Below the pieces are notes generated by a model. That model was given only the letters and a program-made list of their open reading frames with translations, was not told the origin of the DNA and did not search any database. Shown here one piece after another: positions 1 to 5,788 of a DNA stretch of 7,820 nucleotides (position 1 is the stretch's first letter; the number at the start of each line of letters is the position of its first letter). The translations under genes and the position numbers were made by a program. Source of the DNA: Candidatus Bipolaricaulota bacterium (GTDB taxonomy: Bacteria > Bipolaricaulota > Bipolaricaulia > UBA7950 > UBA9294); assembly GCA_015485945.1 (NCBI GenBank), contig WFSM01000167.1, forward strand, positions 1-7,820, read 5' to 3'.

Positions 1-2
1 AG

Positions 3-293
3 TACCACCAAGACCTGCCGCGGGTGCTGTCCTACATCTGTCACGTGGTCGACGTGCATGAGTACTGCAGCGGGTGCACCGATTGCAAACCCGCTCCGCA
101 GTGTCAGGCGTATTTGGAAAACCGGCGCGTATTTGTGGAGTATTATCTGATGCCGAAAGGGTTGTGGGCGGCCGCGGCCCGGGTTCTGGATGCAATCATC
201 GCCGCGCCGATCGGGGATAAGTATCCATTGTACAACGCGGTTGCCAAACACCGGGCGCAGGAACTACTGGCGGAGGTAAAGCGCCATCTATAG
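3..293 (+). CDS. Cys-rich hypothetical protein, 3' part only
   Basis: The frame is open from the first codon of the window to the TAG at 291-293, so the gene starts upstream. A GTG at 24 exists, but nothing before it looks like a ribosome-binding site, and the reading frame continues through it. The visible 96 residues begin with a cysteine cluster (CSGCTDCKPAPQC, spacing C-x2-C-x2-C-x5-C, plus one Cys eight residues earlier), which could bind zinc or an Fe-S cluster. A hydrophobic or amphipathic stretch (GLWAAAARVLDAIIAAPIG) and a charged C-terminal helix follow. I do not recognise the family. The stop codon lies tail-to-tail with the stop of the minus-strand gene (288-755), the two sharing the palindromic hexamer ctatag at 288-293. 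That leaves no room for a separate terminator. Confidence 0.6.
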   Translation, partial: YHQDLPRVLSYICHVVDVHEYCSGCTDCKPAPQCQAYLENRRVFVEYYLMPKGLWAAAARVLDAIIAAPIGDKYPLYNAVAKHRAQELLAEVKRHL

Positions 294-755
294 GCCGGAT
301 TTCTCCGCGACTTCCGCCGTATCCACCAGTTTGCGCACGTCGCGCTTGATATATCCCTGAAACAGGCGATCTAATTCTCGGTTTAGCTGTTCACTTTGGT
401 CCGGCAACCCCAACGCGTGACGCAGGCTTTGATTCTCCGCAATCACCCCGGCGAGGTTCACTACAAGAGGGCGGTTTTCTTGGAACCGCTCAAACAGGTT
501 GAGTTTGGTCCCCGCATATCGACTTTGTACCGTGGACAGGCGCGCCGCTACATCGTCAAACTGCTGTTGCCCCCGCCGTAGCTCTTCCTCCAACTCATTA
601 ACCCGCGCTTCGTCCACCGGCGTGGCGTCGGAAATGGAGAATGCCGATTGGACTATATCCTCCGGCGCACGATTGAGCATCCACACCAACCGGAATAGAC
701 GGTTCCGTGCTTCGTGCTGCAAGTAAACTGTGCACTTATGCTTGCTCACTGGCAT
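288..755 (-). CDS. Hypothetical protein: ribbon-helix-helix-like N-terminus plus coiled coil
   Basis: 155 aa. The ATG at 755 is supported by GGGAGG (762-767) with a 6-nt spacer. Residues 8-42 fit a ribbon-helix-helix (CopG/Arc-like) pattern: a short alternating strand (KCTVYL), a helix (about 13-29, NRLFRLVWMLNR) and a second helix after a turn (APEDIVQSAF). Residues 47-113 are predicted coiled coil, rich in Glu, Gln and Arg, ending in ENQSLRH. A basic, charged tail follows. If the first part is real, the protein would be a dimeric DNA-binding protein with a coiled-coil extension; this is inference from pattern only. It is the second gene of a two-gene minus-strand unit: its start lies 20 nt inside the end of the upstream gene (736-755), implying translational coupling. 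The upstream protein has a coiled coil in the same heptad register ending in the same ENxSLRH signature, so the two may be paralogues. No named family recognised. Confidence 0.68.
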   Translation of the reverse strand: MPVSKHKCTVYLQHEARNRLFRLVWMLNRAPEDIVQSAFSISDATPVDEARVNELEEELRRGQQQFDDVAARLSTVQSRYAGTKLNLFERFQENRPLVVNLAGVIAENQSLRHALGLPDQSEQLNRELDRLFQGYIKRDVRKLVDTAEVAEKSGL

Positions 756-1086
756 GGCGGTCCTCCCGGCGGTGGCGCAGTGAGTTGTTTTCGTCCTCCA
801 ATTGATTCAGCAGAGCGAGCATCCGGGCGCGATCGGTCGTCACTTGCTGGTACAGCACCTGCACACGATTCAGGTTGTGGGTCAGTGTTGCCAACATTTC
901 CTCAGCGGCGGTTACCCGCCGGGCGAGGCCAGCGCGGATTTCCTGCTCATTGGCCACCTCGAACCGCTTCAAACGGTCGTTTATCACCGCTTGGTCCGGA
1001 AGCGTGCGGGGATAGACGCGAGGAAGGAGAACGTCGCGGAGCACGTAGTCGTCACGCGGCGGTTCGGGGTGCGTTAGGTGTAGCAA
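736..1086 (-). CDS. Hypothetical coiled-coil protein
   Basis: 116 aa from a TTG at 1086. I chose this start because AAGGAGG (1092-1098) stands exactly 5 nt upstream. An in-frame ATG at 1140 would add 18 residues (MPAAADDFWLVYDNKEAP) but has no ribosome-binding site, so it is a weaker alternative. The N-terminal 45 residues are rich in Pro and Asp without a recognisable domain. Residues 64-105 form a nearly perfect six-heptad coiled coil (a/d positions Leu, Leu, Leu, Val, Tyr, Val, Arg, Met, Leu, Leu, Asn, Leu), with an Asn at a core position typical of parallel dimers. It ends with ENNSLRH and a short basic, charged tail. It overlaps the following gene by 20 nt. It is divergent from the class V aminotransferase gene, with both promoters in the 180-bp gap. 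Function unknown; a structural or oligomerisation role, perhaps pairing with its downstream neighbour, is inference. Confidence 0.65.
   Translation of the reverse strand: MLHLTHPEPPRDDYVLRDVLLPRVYPRTLPDQAVINDRLKRFEVANEQEIRAGLARRVTAAEEMLATLTHNLNRVQVLYQQVTTDRARMLALLNQLEDENNSLRHRREDRHASEQA
762..767 (-). promoter_or_regulatory. Ribosome-binding site of the 288-755 gene
   Basis: On the minus strand GGGAGG stands 6 nt before the ATG at 755. It lies inside the coding sequence of the upstream gene, consistent with an overlapping, coupled pair. Confidence 0.65.
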
Positions 1087-1091
1087 TGGAG

Positions 1092-1098
1092 CCTCCTT
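1092..1098 (-). promoter_or_regulatory. Strong ribosome-binding site deciding a TTG start
   Basis: On the minus strand AAGGAGG is followed by 5 nt (CTCCA) and a TTG at 1086. The same AAGGAGG-N5-TTG arrangement occurs on the plus strand for the divergent gene (1256-1271), which supports reading both TTGs as starts. Confidence 0.7.
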
Positions 1099-1165
1099 GT
1101 TATCGTAAACTAACCAGAAGTCATCAGCCGCCGCTGGCATAGGCAGACTTCATTGCCATAATCGA

Positions 1166-1194
1166 AGTTTAATCGTGACTGCAGGGGCGGTCAA
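1166..1194 (-). promoter_or_regulatory. Sigma70-type promoter for the coiled-coil gene pair
   Basis: Minus strand: -35 TTGACC (1189-1194), 17-nt spacer, -10 TAAACT (1166-1171). Transcription would start near 1159, giving a leader of about 73 nt to the TTG at 1086. Its -35 box is only 14 bp from the -35 box of the divergent plus-strand promoter. Confidence 0.6.
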
Positions 1195-1208
1195 CCCGGG
1201 CGTGCGTG

Positions 1209-1238
1209 TTGTAACTGGATGCCGACGAGGCGTACACT
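1209..1238 (+). promoter_or_regulatory. Sigma70-type promoter for the aminotransferase gene
   Basis: -35 TTGTAA (1209-1214), 18-nt spacer, -10 TACACT (1233-1238). The expected transcription start near 1245 leaves a short leader carrying the ribosome-binding site at 1256-1263, matching the TTG start at 1269. The alternative in-frame GTG at 1245 would be at or before the 5' end of the mRNA, usable only as a leaderless start. Confidence 0.55.
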
Positions 1239-1255
1239 ATTTGGGTGCACACAGG

Positions 1256-1263
1256 AAAGGAGG
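1256..1263 (+). promoter_or_regulatory. Strong ribosome-binding site deciding a TTG start
   Basis: AAAGGAGG followed by 5 nt (acgat) and TTG at 1269. This is the best-placed initiation signal for the aminotransferase gene and argues against the GTG at 1245, which is 24 nt upstream in the same frame. Confidence 0.7.
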
Positions 1264-1268
1264 ACGAT

Positions 1269-2672
1269 TTGACACCGCTAACTATCGATAATGTCCGCGA
1301 GCAAGTGGTGGGAATTGATACTGAGGTGCCGCTGCTCGACGGCACGAACAGCCATTACATAAATTTCGACAACGCCGCCACTACCCCGGCGCTCGTTCCT
1401 ATATCCGACAAGGTAAATGAATTCCTGCGCTGGTACGCAAGTGTGGAGCGGGGATCGGGGTTCAAAAGCCGGTTATCCACCGCGGTGTATACGGAGGCAC
1501 GCGCAATTGTCGCCGCGTTCGTCGACGCTGACCCCGATACCTACACCGTAATCTTCACCCGCAATACCACCGAATCGATCAATAAGCTGGCGCACCGCCT
1601 GTCGTTTGCGGACGGTGATGTCGTGTTGCGGTCGCTGATGGAACACCACTCTAATGATCTGCCATGGCGGCGCGTTGCCAACGTGGACTACATTGAGGTA
1701 AACCGCGCCGGCGGCCTCGATCTCGATCATCTCGACTTCCTGCTGGAAAAATACGCGGGGCGGGTGAAACTTGTCGCCATCAGTGGTGCATCCAATGTGA
1801 CCGGTTACCTCAACCCGATTCACGACATCGCCCGTCGCGCCCATGCCGCTGGGGCACAGATCCTTGTTGACGCGGCTCAGCTCGCTCCCCATCGCGCGAT
1901 CTCAATGGGAACGCGCGCCGATCCTGGGCACCTGGACTACCTTGCGTTTTCCGCTCACAAGATGTACGCGCCGTACGGGACCGGAGTGCTGGTGGGGCTG
2001 AATGAGACGTTTGAACGTGGGGCTCCGGACTGTGTCGGTGGAGGGACAATTGAGTTGGTGACGCGCGATCAGGTGCGGTGGGCGCACCTCCCGGAGAAGG
2101 AGGAGGCGGGTACTCCTAACGCTGTCGGAGTGGTCGGGCTGGCCGCGGCGATCACCGCAATGCAGGAAATCGGAATCGACCAAATCGCCGCCCACGAGGC
2201 GCGTCTGACCGCGTTGTTGCTGCGGCGGCTGCGGGATATTCCCGGGGTTACGGTGTACGGTGACACCGATCCTGCCCGGACTGCGGACCGCCTTGGGGTG
2301 GTGCCGATCGCGGTTGCCGGGGTGGCGCATCAATTGACGGCCGCAGTGCTCGCGTTTGAGGGCGGGATTGGGGTACGGGACGGGTGTTTCTGTGCTCATC
2401 CCTACGTGCTCCGGCTCCTCAACGTATCCCCAGCGGAGATCGAGCGCTACACGGCTGAGGTGAAGCAGGGCAATCACGCCCATTCGCCCGGGCTGGTGCG
2501 GGTGAGCTTTGGGTGCTACAACACCGCGGCGGAGGTGGAAGCACTGACGGATCAACTGCGCCGGATCGCTGCGGGCAAATACAGCGGCGATTATGTCCAA
2601 AACCCAACCACCGGAGAATACACGCCGACGGGAGTTCATCATGAGTTCAATGACTACTTTTCATTGCAGTAG
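1269..2672 (+). CDS. Class V aminotransferase-fold PLP enzyme, cysteine desulfurase-like
   Basis: 467 aa from TTG 1269 (AAAGGAGG, 5-nt spacer). Fold-type I PLP enzyme of the class V / SufS-NifS group, cytosolic. Diagnostic motifs in order: NFDNAATTP (about 32-40); EHHSNDLPW (125-133), matching the EHHaNxxPW motif whose His stacks on PLP; SNVTG (175-179); DAAQ (201-204), with the Asp that binds the pyridine nitrogen; SAHK with the Schiff-base Lys at 231; EAGTPN (279-284). A Cys-containing loop, GCFCAHPY, holds Cys375 where SufS-type enzymes carry the persulfide Cys, so cysteine desulfurase or selenocysteine lyase activity is plausible. The surrounding residues differ from canonical SufS (RxGHHCA), and no suf or isc genes are nearby, so the substrate is uncertain. 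A C-terminal tail of about 35 residues (GKYSGDYVQ onward) follows the last fold elements. It lies 26 nt before the DUF389 gene and probably shares its transcript. Confidence 0.88.
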   Translation: MTPLTIDNVREQVVGIDTEVPLLDGTNSHYINFDNAATTPALVPISDKVNEFLRWYASVERGSGFKSRLSTAVYTEARAIVAAFVDADPDTYTVIFTRNTTESINKLAHRLSFADGDVVLRSLMEHHSNDLPWRRVANVDYIEVNRAGGLDLDHLDFLLEKYAGRVKLVAISGASNVTGYLNPIHDIARRAHAAGAQILVDAAQLAPHRAISMGTRADPGHLDYLAFSAHKMYAPYGTGVLVGLNETFERGAPDCVGGGTIELVTRDQVRWAHLPEKEEAGTPNAVGVVGLAAAITAMQEIGIDQIAAHEARLTALLLRRLRDIPGVTVYGDTDPARTADRLGVVPIAVAGVAHQLTAAVLAFEGGIGVRDGCFCAHPYVLRLLNVSPAEIERYTAEVKQGNHAHSPGLVRVSFGCYNTAAEVEALTDQLRRIAAGKYSGDYVQNPTTGEYTPTGVHHEFNDYFSLQ

Positions 2673-2698
2673 TGTGAGGCCGTGCGGGCCAAACCGGG

Positions 2699-3709
2699 AT
2701 GGCGCTTCGCGTTCTTGAAGTAACTGTGCCGCAAGCGGCGGCCGGAGAACTCCGCGAGCTTCTCGGCGCGGAATCGACGCCGGATTCGATCGCAGTGTGG
2801 GAAGAGTCCCTCGCTCAAGAACTGACGCTGTTCCGTGTGTTGCTCGATGCCGAAGTCACCGAACCGCTGATGGACGCGCTTGCACAGCGGTTTTCTCATG
2901 TTGACGAGTTTCGCATCGTTGTGTTGGGTGTGGAGGCGACCGTTCCCCATTTGGAGAAAAAACCGCCTCCGCCCGCTGCCACACCGCCGCTGCGGCGGGT
3001 GGGGAGGGTGAGCCGGGAAGAACTTTACTCGCATTTGTCAGACGCCGCCGCTCCCACTCCGGTCTATCTCGCCCTCGCCGCGTTGTCGTCGATCGTCGCG
3101 GCAGTCGGGTTGCTTAATAACAGCGTGGCCGCGATTATCGGGGCGATGGTAATCGCACCGTTTCTCGGTCCGAACGTCGCGTTGGCGTTGGCAACCGCTC
3201 TTGCCGACTTCAAGCTCGCCCGCCGTGCTGTTACATCGTTCACCGTTGGGATGATTATCGCGTTCCTCGTGGCGGGGATCGCCGGGCAGGTTGTCGGAGT
3301 CGACGTGCATGTGCCCGCGGTTGCGCAGCGGATTACGGTGGGGTGGGGCGATCTGATCCTCGCGGTCGCATCCGGGATCGCCGGGGTGCTTGCGTTCACC
3401 ACCGGCTTGTCCGAGGCCCTCGTTGGGGTGATGGTCGCAGTGGCGCTTCTCCCGCCATGGGTCACGTTTGGAATGCTCGTCGGTGCGGGATTGTACGGTG
3501 CGGCGGTGCGGGCGCTGTTGCTGTTTTTGGTGAACGTTATCTCCCTTAACCTTGCAGGCGTATCCGTGTTCCTGATTCAGGGGGTACATCCACTCACGTG
3601 GTGGGAGGAGAAACGGGCACGGCGCGCGTCGGTGATCGCGATCGTCGCATGGATGACGCTGGTGGGAGCGCTCATATTCGTAATTATGCGCACCCATCTC
3701 GGCGGATGA
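2699..3709 (+). CDS. DUF389 / TIGR00341-type integral membrane protein
   Basis: 336 aa. ATG 2699 is the only usable start after the in-frame TGA at 2675; no clear Shine-Dalgarno precedes it, so translation may be coupled to the aminotransferase gene 26 nt upstream. Residues 1-85 form a soluble alpha/beta domain, followed by a Pro-rich linker (KKPPPPAATPP, 87-97). About six to seven membrane segments then span roughly 121-330. Characteristic motifs of the family are GAMVIAPFLGP (148-158) in the second segment and SEALVGVMVAVALLPPWVTFG (around 238-258). A basic loop (EEKRARRAS, about 303-311) precedes the last helix. The family is a widespread membrane protein of unknown function, sometimes proposed to be a transporter. 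Nothing visible ties it to the PLP enzyme beyond close spacing. Confidence 0.87.
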   Translation: MALRVLEVTVPQAAAGELRELLGAESTPDSIAVWEESLAQELTLFRVLLDAEVTEPLMDALAQRFSHVDEFRIVVLGVEATVPHLEKKPPPPAATPPLRRVGRVSREELYSHLSDAAAPTPVYLALAALSSIVAAVGLLNNSVAAIIGAMVIAPFLGPNVALALATALADFKLARRAVTSFTVGMIIAFLVAGIAGQVVGVDVHVPAVAQRITVGWGDLILAVASGIAGVLAFTTGLSEALVGVMVAVALLPPWVTFGMLVGAGLYGAAVRALLLFLVNVISLNLAGVSVFLIQGVHPLTWWEEKRARRASVIAIVAWMTLVGALIFVIMRTHLGG

Positions 3710-3718
3710 CCGCATTTT
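3702..3718 (+). terminator. Possible weak terminator
   Basis: GCGG-atga-CCGC (3702-3713) with the gene's own TGA in the loop, followed by ATTTT. The stem has only 4 bp, so this is a marginal call, but it sits exactly at the end of the DUF389 gene. Confidence 0.25.
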
Positions 3719-3723
3719 CTATG

Positions 3724-3780
3724 GTACATACACCCGCAGCTTGACTCCTATAATCGATCACTTAAATTAACAGTACATAC
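3724..3780. repeat. Direct repeat GTACATAC, 49 bp apart
   Basis: Exact 8-bp copies at 3724-3731 and 3773-3780 flank a promoter-like AT-rich stretch in the 156-bp gap between the DUF389 and amidase genes. They could be paired regulator sites; chance is not excluded. Confidence 0.3.
3741..3768 (+). promoter_or_regulatory. Tentative promoter upstream of the amidase gene
   Basis: TTGACT (3741-3746), 16-nt spacer, TAAATT (3763-3768). A perfect TATAAT also lies at 3749-3754 but has no good -35 box 16-18 nt upstream. A second candidate start signal is TAACTT (3854-3859), 6 nt before the ATG at 3866, which fits a leaderless transcript but lacks a -35 box. The gap 3710-3865 holds no convincing gene. 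Confidence 0.3.
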
Positions 3781-3865
3781 GTAACCATAAATGATCGTGC
3801 GGATGGGCGGACGGCATCGGACAGGACGACGGGCACAGCGCGAGAAATCTCGCTAACTTAGCAGT

Positions 3866-4570
3866 ATGAACCGGCGTGCGGTGCTGTTGCTAGTTGTGGT
3901 GGGAGTGATTATTGGGTCACTGTGGTTGGCGGGTGTGTTTCACCGCCGTGCCCCGGCGCCGACAGTGCCAGCGGCTGTGACTCCCACGGTGACAATCGCC
4001 ATCGACCCCGGGCACGGCGGCCGCGATCCGGGGGCAGTGGCGGGAACCGTGTTGGGGAAGAACGTTAATCTGGCAATTGCTGATAAACTGGCCGCGCTTG
4101 TGGCGGCTCATCCCGGAATTAAGGCGATACTGACGCGGCAGAGTGACACCACCGTCGACCTTCTTGCCCGCCTTAAAACGGCCGAAGCGGCCAACGCCGT
4201 TCTTTACCTATCGATCAACGTCAACTCGTATACCAATCCTAGCGTGCACGGAGCGGAAACTCTGGTCGACAACACGCGTCCCCGCAGTGATCCCAGTTGG
4301 AAGTTGGCCGAATTCGTACAACGGGAATTGGTCGCTGCCACCGGCGCTCGCGACCGCGGCATTCAATCACAGGCGTTGTATCTACGCCACACCAAACTTC
4401 CCGCGGTGTCAGTTGAGGTCGGGTTCATCACCTGCCCGCAGGAACGCGCAAAACTCCTCGATCCCGCGTACCAGGAGAAGATCGCGCACGGATTGCTAAC
4501 CGGAATCGTTGACTACCTCCAGGCAACGGGCGCTCTGCCCGCCCCCACACCACCACCGTCGGCGGGGTAA
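3866..4570 (+). CDS. Amidase_3-family protein, membrane-anchored, with altered zinc site
   Basis: 234 aa. Residues 5-24 form a hydrophobic signal anchor after NRR; a Pro/Ala linker (29-41) leads to an N-acetylmuramoyl-L-alanine amidase (Amidase_3) domain at about 42-220, placing it outside the membrane. The tail is Pro-rich. Conserved landmarks: IDPGHGGRDPGA (His50, first zinc ligand), NLAIADKL (68-75), TRQSD (90-94), LARLKTAEAA (100-109), HGAET (128-132) and the end motif VEVGFIT with Glu184. Two ligand positions are changed: the Glu normally before K(D/N)xNLAIA is Gly64 (LGKNVNLAIA), and the His of SIHAN is Asn118 (SINVN). Only His50 and Glu184 of the catalytic set remain, so peptidoglycan hydrolysis is doubtful; a binding or regulatory pseudoenzyme is possible. 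The ATG lacks a Shine-Dalgarno but has TAACTT 6 nt upstream. It ends 5 nt from the stop of the convergent methyltransferase gene. Confidence 0.85.
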   Translation: MNRRAVLLLVVVGVIIGSLWLAGVFHRRAPAPTVPAAVTPTVTIAIDPGHGGRDPGAVAGTVLGKNVNLAIADKLAALVAAHPGIKAILTRQSDTTVDLLARLKTAEAANAVLYLSINVNSYTNPSVHGAETLVDNTRPRSDPSWKLAEFVQRELVAATGARDRGIQSQALYLRHTKLPAVSVEVGFITCPQERAKLLDPAYQEKIAHGLLTGIVDYLQATGALPAPTPPPSAG

Positions 4571-4575
4571 TCGAA

Positions 4576-5079
4576 TTAGTTGATCGCCCCTTCCAGAGTG
4601 AGGAAGCGTTGTTTTAGATCAAGCCCGCCGCCGAACCCGATGAGGGCACCGGTTTTCCCGATGACACGGTGGCAGGGAATGATGATCGGGATTGGGTTCG
4701 CCCCCACCGCTGCTCCCACGGCGCGCGCCGCCCGTGGTCGGCCGATCCGCGCGGCAAGCTCTCCGTACGAGATTGTCATTCCGTACGGAACCAGCGCCAG
4801 TTCAGTCCACACCGCAAGCTGAAACGCTGTCCCTCGCAGGTCAATGGGTAAATCGAATTGCCGCCGATCTCCGGCAAGATATTCCGTGAGTTGTCGCACT
4901 GCCTCCCGGTTTTCACCGTGGCTGATTCGTGCCCCCAGCCGCGCGGCGAGCGCATCGGTCGGCTGGCCATGCAAGTCGATGTAGCGCACTCCGACTGGCG
5001 AAGACAAGATCACGAATTTCCACCGCGCGAACGTGACTGTGTCCGCGGACAACAGCTCAATTGGCAGGCGGGAAGTCAT
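4576..5079 (-). CDS. ogt: Methylated-DNA--protein-cysteine methyltransferase (O6-methylguanine repair)
   Basis: 167 aa from ATG 5079; in-frame TTGs at 5097 and 5112 would extend it further into the upstream gene and have no better support. It removes alkyl groups from O6-alkylguanine by one irreversible transfer to its own cysteine. The C-terminal DNA-binding/transferase domain is complete: FQLAVWTELALVPYGMTISYGELA with the winged-helix region, the RAARAVGAAVGANP stretch carrying the arginine finger and the Asn hinge (Asn128), the active site PCHRV with Cys136, and a final TLEG Glu (about 163) of the Cys-His-Glu network. The N-terminal half (about 1-80) is short, as in Ogt-type proteins. The start overlaps the end of the AMMECR1-domain gene by 23 nt, implying coupled expression from the promoter at 5741-5769. 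Ogt is the usual symbol for such stand-alone forms; Ada-type fusions are excluded by length. Confidence 0.9.
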   Translation of the reverse strand: MTSRLPIELLSADTVTFARWKFVILSSPVGVRYIDLHGQPTDALAARLGARISHGENREAVRQLTEYLAGDRRQFDLPIDLRGTAFQLAVWTELALVPYGMTISYGELAARIGRPRAARAVGAAVGANPIPIIIPCHRVIGKTGALIGFGGGLDLKQRFLTLEGAIN

Positions 5080-5734
5080 TCTCGGAAAAATGTTCAACGT
5101 GGTAGATCTCAACCGTTGGCGGCGGGGTGCGGCGCCAGCAGTCGGGACGTACGCCTTGCTTCTCGCACAGGCTGGTTAGGAAATCGGCGGGATTGGGAAG
5201 CGATTCCCACACCTGGGGTAGATACGTGGACGAGCCGGTTTGTGTCTTCAGGATTACGCCATCGACACCGGGGTGAAGTTTGTGCAGGAGGTCGTCCGGC
5301 CCGGAAAACCGGAGCGGGTGCGGACGGTTGAGCACACTGATTTCGATCACGATCTTGGAGACTTCAGACGGATGCACGGGTGGGAAGCGGGGATCGGCAG
5401 TGGCAGCGAGAATTACGTTTCGCATCACGTTTTTGTACATCGGTTCGTGCGGAGCGAACGAATCGAGGATGCACCCGCGCAGTCGGCCATGCTCGGTCAG
5501 GGTGACGAAACACGCCGCTTCCGCCCGCAATGGGGCCGGGACCGCATCGGGGGGCACAGTAATACCTTCCCCGGTGTCGATCACTGCTTCCAGTTGCCGC
5601 CGCGCCAGCCGGAGGAGAAATTGCTTGTCGGTGTTCGACAACGGCGGAAGCCCGTGGGGTGTGCGCTCCGATTCACTCCACAACCCGATCCCGATTAATC
5701 CCAGCATCAGCATAAAAACGATCAACCCCTTCAC
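5057..5734 (-). CDS. AMMECR1-domain protein (AmmeMemoRadiSam protein A-like) with N-terminal membrane segment
   Basis: 225 aa from GTG 5734. A GTG at 5791 in the same frame would add 19 residues, but a good promoter (TTGACC-N17-TATCGT, 5741-5769) lies inside that extension and ends 6 nt before GTG 5734, so the shorter form is preferred. It then begins MKGLIVFMLMLGLIGIGLW, a clean hydrophobic anchor or signal peptide without a lipobox. The AMMECR1 domain covers about 34-215 and shows LRGCI (85-89), DPRFPP (114-119), VDGVIL (157-162) and TYLPQVWE (170-177). The family is often found beside a Memo-like protein and a radical SAM enzyme; neither is visible here, and its biochemical role is unsettled. 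The membrane segment is unusual for a domain generally taken as cytosolic. It is the first gene of an operon with the DNA methyltransferase, overlapping it by 23 nt. Confidence 0.83.
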   Translation of the reverse strand: MKGLIVFMLMLGLIGIGLWSESERTPHGLPPLSNTDKQFLLRLARRQLEAVIDTGEGITVPPDAVPAPLRAEAACFVTLTEHGRLRGCILDSFAPHEPMYKNVMRNVILAATADPRFPPVHPSEVSKIVIEISVLNRPHPLRFSGPDDLLHKLHPGVDGVILKTQTGSSTYLPQVWESLPNPADFLTSLCEKQGVRPDCWRRTPPPTVEIYHVEHFSENDFPPAN

Positions 5735-5740
5735 GGCTAC

Positions 5741-5769
5741 ACGATAGCACACACCGGTTTTGCGGTCAA
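5741..5769 (-). promoter_or_regulatory. Sigma70-type promoter of the AMMECR1-ogt operon, apparently leaderless
   Basis: Minus strand: -35 TTGACC (5764-5769), 17-nt spacer, -10 TATCGT (5741-5746), then 6 nt and GTG at 5734. Transcription should start at or next to the GTG. No Shine-Dalgarno precedes it, as expected for a leaderless mRNA. Its -35 box overlaps the -35 box of the divergent peptidase promoter by 2 bp. Confidence 0.6.
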
Positions 5770-5788
5770 CCCAGCCGTGTTCTATACT
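5760..5788 (+). promoter_or_regulatory. Sigma70-type promoter of the M20 peptidase gene
   Basis: -35 TTGCGG (5760-5765), 17-nt spacer, -10 TATACT (5783-5788). The transcription start near 5795 leaves a leader of about 20 nt that carries the GGAGGGG ribosome-binding site at 5804-5810. Confidence 0.6.

Noticed and set aside
1245..1268. N-terminal extension of the aminotransferase from GTG 1245
   Set aside because: The promoter -10 box ends 6 nt before it and a consensus Shine-Dalgarno lies inside the extension, 5 nt before TTG 1269. A leaderless start at 1245 remains possible but is less likely.
1902..2642. Long minus-strand ORF (246 codons) opposite the aminotransferase
   Set aside because: Antisense shadow of a strongly conserved enzyme in GC-rich DNA; rich in Arg, His and Pro with no fold-like pattern.
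3038..3715. Minus-strand ORF (225 codons) opposite the DUF389 gene
   Set aside because: Very hydrophilic Arg/His/Asp-rich antisense of membrane helices; no initiation signal.
3791..3856. Arg-rich 21-codon ORF in the gap before the amidase gene
   Set aside because: No ribosome-binding site and low-complexity basic composition; probably chance.
4568..4600. Bidirectional terminator between the convergent amidase and ogt genes
   Set aside because: The gap is 5 bp and no stable stem with a flanking T-run could be drawn.
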